A DNA stretch of 64,000 bases from positions 19,801,001-19,865,000 of the forward strand of contig CM029120.1 in assembly GCA_016859345.1 (NCBI GenBank). Direction: 5' to 3'. Source of the stretch: Istiophorus platypterus (taxonomy: Eukaryota; Chordata; Actinopteri; Istiophoriformes; Istiophoridae). This document shows positions 51,501-64,000 of the stretch, piece by piece. Position 1 is the first letter of the stretch; each line of letters begins with the position of its first letter. Made by a program: the position numbers and the translations under genes. The notes below the pieces were generated by a model, which searched no databases, was not told the origin of the DNA, and saw only the letters and a list, made by a program, of their open reading frames with translations.

Positions 51501-52126
51501 CTTGGTTCAACTTGCACCTATACACACTATACACCACTATTTTCACATGATATTTATTTTTAACATTAAGCTTTTTAATCTCAACACAGGATCATGACAC
51601 AACATTTATAGCATTTGTAATGCCCAACCTTAGATGAGCTTTTTTTAAAAACAAAACAAAACAAAACAAAACATATATAAATATGTATGATATATAAATA
51701 CACAAACACACTACATCAAAAGGGTCGTTAAGATAGACACTGCGCTGTATATTCATTAGACCTCAATATGTACATTTACTCACAGACACATTGACGGTTT
51801 GTTTCTTATTTTTCAGTTTCTTGGGGTCAATCTGAGCAACTACCACCTCTGGACATAATGACGCCTCCAACCTGATGAAGAGGAAACACTTTATTCCGGC
51901 GTATATCCAGATCATATATTTACAAGATTTCCGATGGCACCGGTGTAGTTATTGTTCCCAGAAGAAACAAAGGAGTGCCGGGGAGAACCTACTGGACTTG
52001 TCGGAGGTACTCCTGGGGGTTTCTCGGCGGTCCGTTAAGGTCCATGTCCTGGTCCTGGTCCCCTGTACTGGCTCTGAACTCAACGGGCAGCAGCCTCGGC
52101 ATTAACTCCTCCAGGTCCGACTTCAT
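48592..52126 (-). CDS. gemin2: Gemin2 (SMN complex), ten coding exons
   Basis: Core SMN-complex subunit that wraps the Sm protein pentamer during cytoplasmic snRNP assembly. Coding exons in transcription order: 51993-52126, 51784-51871, 51228-51317, 50897-50956, 50558-50671, 50333-50377, 50171-50239, 49852-49962, 49491-49549 and 48592-48631. All borders are GT/AG on the minus strand and phases agree; together they give 269 residues against 280 in human. The start MKSDLEELMPRLLPVE matches the human protein after its longer leader. Other anchors are PPRNPQEYLRQVQ, VVVAQIDPKKLK, LSWQQQQV, DEEGWKRFCLGE, VGFPPFLSIVSRLNQ, YALLACLEKPLLPE, RQLARRC and the final YFEQNDLADQPE, split across the last intron. 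Reading exon 9 through its donor would instead give a short ending (YLPRVQ). Confidence 0.96.
48715..49100. repeat. Possible degenerate interspersed repeat in gemin2 last intron
   Basis: The segment begins with tatacagaagtttgtgcacc and continues with cttcctactgaatcagcact and a gggcagatatcacagcctgc block. This resembles wording I associate with a multi-copy fish DNA transposon or MITE remnant. No coding capacity remains, and the boundaries and family are uncertain. Confidence 0.35.
49769..49796. repeat. Perfect 28-bp palindrome in gemin2 intron 8
   Basis: The sequence from CAACTTGTATAT to its exact mirror ATATACAAGTTG is a complete palindrome of 28 bases with no spacer. It lies between the exons at 49852-49962 and 49491-49549. 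Confidence 0.85.
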
Positions 52127-52729
52127 TTTGTCTCGTCTGTAAGCTGATTTCTACCAAAACGTCTGAGGTAATAGGTAATAGCGCCAAATGTGGATAAACA
52201 GCTACGTTTGGGAACTAAACGAGGTTTTCTCACACCGTTGGGGCTGCTCTTAAACTAGGCAGCCATCTTGTTTGTAAACGCCGAGTACGCGTGACGTAGT
52301 ATTTGTGCGCTGTGCTGGTTGTCATGGTGATCGACGCCACATATGTCGTAAGCTTTTTCGGGAAGGAGCGAAGTCCGTGAGATGTCCACACTTTAGTCGA
52401 CAAAACATCTGTCCGTCTGAATGTTTGTCTATTAATTTCACAGTGAACTGTAAATTATCGATTTTTTTCCCCTCAAAGATTGGACTCTAAAGTAAAATAA
52501 AAACCTTTGGCCATTGATCAGATAATGTTTTGTATTGCAAGCAGCTCTTTGGTGTTAATGATTATCCTCATGTTGGCCCAATATCTTATCTCAGCTCTCA
52601 TTTACCATCGAGTCTTCGTAAGCGCAGCAGCTTAGAGGCAATGTCCACTTGCCAGCATAAACTGGCTGGAGCTATTTCCCCCGTTATGGACGTTTTTTTT
52701 CTTGATACACTCCTGCTAAAACAACAAGA
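52127..52729. promoter_or_regulatory. Divergent promoter interval of gemin2 and mia2
   Basis: The two start codons face away from each other across 603 bp. Near the gemin2 side is CAAGATGGCTGC on the minus strand (52259-52270), a YY1/TISU-like motif whose ATG would open a three-codon upstream frame (Met-Ala-Ala-stop, 52255-52266). A CRE-like TGACGTAG lies at 52292-52299. Near the mia2 side is an HNF1-like GTTAATGATTATC at 52554-52566, followed by a CCAAT and a GATA-type CTTATC. The left half is CpG-containing and looks housekeeping; the right half looks tissue-restricted. Confidence 0.55.
52554..52566 (+). promoter_or_regulatory. HNF1-like binding site upstream of mia2
   Basis: GTTAATGATTATC matches 11 of 13 positions of the HNF1 consensus GTTAATNATTAAC and lies 164 bp before the mia2 start codon. 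Human MIA2 was originally described as a hepatocyte gene controlled by HNF1, so the site is biologically plausible. Binding is not shown by the sequence. Confidence 0.6.

Positions 52730-64000
<11,271 letters not shown>

Overview
The window is vertebrate nuclear DNA from a ray-finned fish, most likely a percomorph teleost. It has intron-split genes with GT/AG junctions, CpG-rich promoters, long dinucleotide and GATA microsatellites, Tc1/mariner transposons and a typical fish retroposon tail. Four protein genes can be read exon by exon from their vertebrate counterparts: fbxo33 (+), pnn (+), gemin2 (-) and mia2/ctage5 (+, running off the right edge). The same genes neighbour each other on human chromosome 14q21 (GEMIN2, TRAPPC6B, PNN, MIA2, FBXO33), so this is a conserved synteny block with local rearrangement. 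I found no trappc6b exons, but short exons could be missed.

Layout. Bases 1 to about 19,000 hold no recognisable gene, only microsatellites, one degenerate interspersed repeat and unique sequence. FBXO33 flanks a large gene desert in human, so this may be the edge of the same desert. Fbxo33 has six coding exons (19787-26229) and starts in a CpG-rich promoter. About 12 kb of non-coding DNA follows, including a 101-bp retroposon insert with a 15-bp target-site duplication. Pnn has nine coding exons (38386-43444), and its start codon sits in a TISU/YY1-like motif. Behind pnn lies an old Tc1-like transposon on the minus strand, split by a younger Tc1 element with intact ~215-bp inverted repeats but a stop codon and a changed catalytic residue in its transposase. 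Gemin2 has ten coding exons on the minus strand (52126 down to 48592) and shares a ~600-bp divergent promoter interval with mia2.

Mia2 (from 52730) encodes a signal peptide, an MIA-type SH3 domain, one giant 5.1-kb acidic exon, and then the cTAGE5-type membrane segment and start of the cytosolic coiled coil. The giant exon contains a 69-bp (23-codon) tandem array of about 16 units. One unit carries two indels that put the upstream and downstream halves in different frames. A CpG-rich block in the intron at about 61.1-62.2 kb supplies first exons, in matching phase, for the short cTAGE5-like form.

Functionally, pnn and gemin2 act in RNA processing (exon-junction/splicing complexes and snRNP assembly). 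Fbxo33 is an SCF ubiquitin-ligase substrate adaptor. Mia2/cTAGE5 acts at ER exit sites in export of bulky cargo. They are neighbours by synteny rather than by shared pathway. No wholly new system is evident. The most unusual items are the mia2 array with its frame break, the nested transposons, and the HNF1-like site upstream of mia2.
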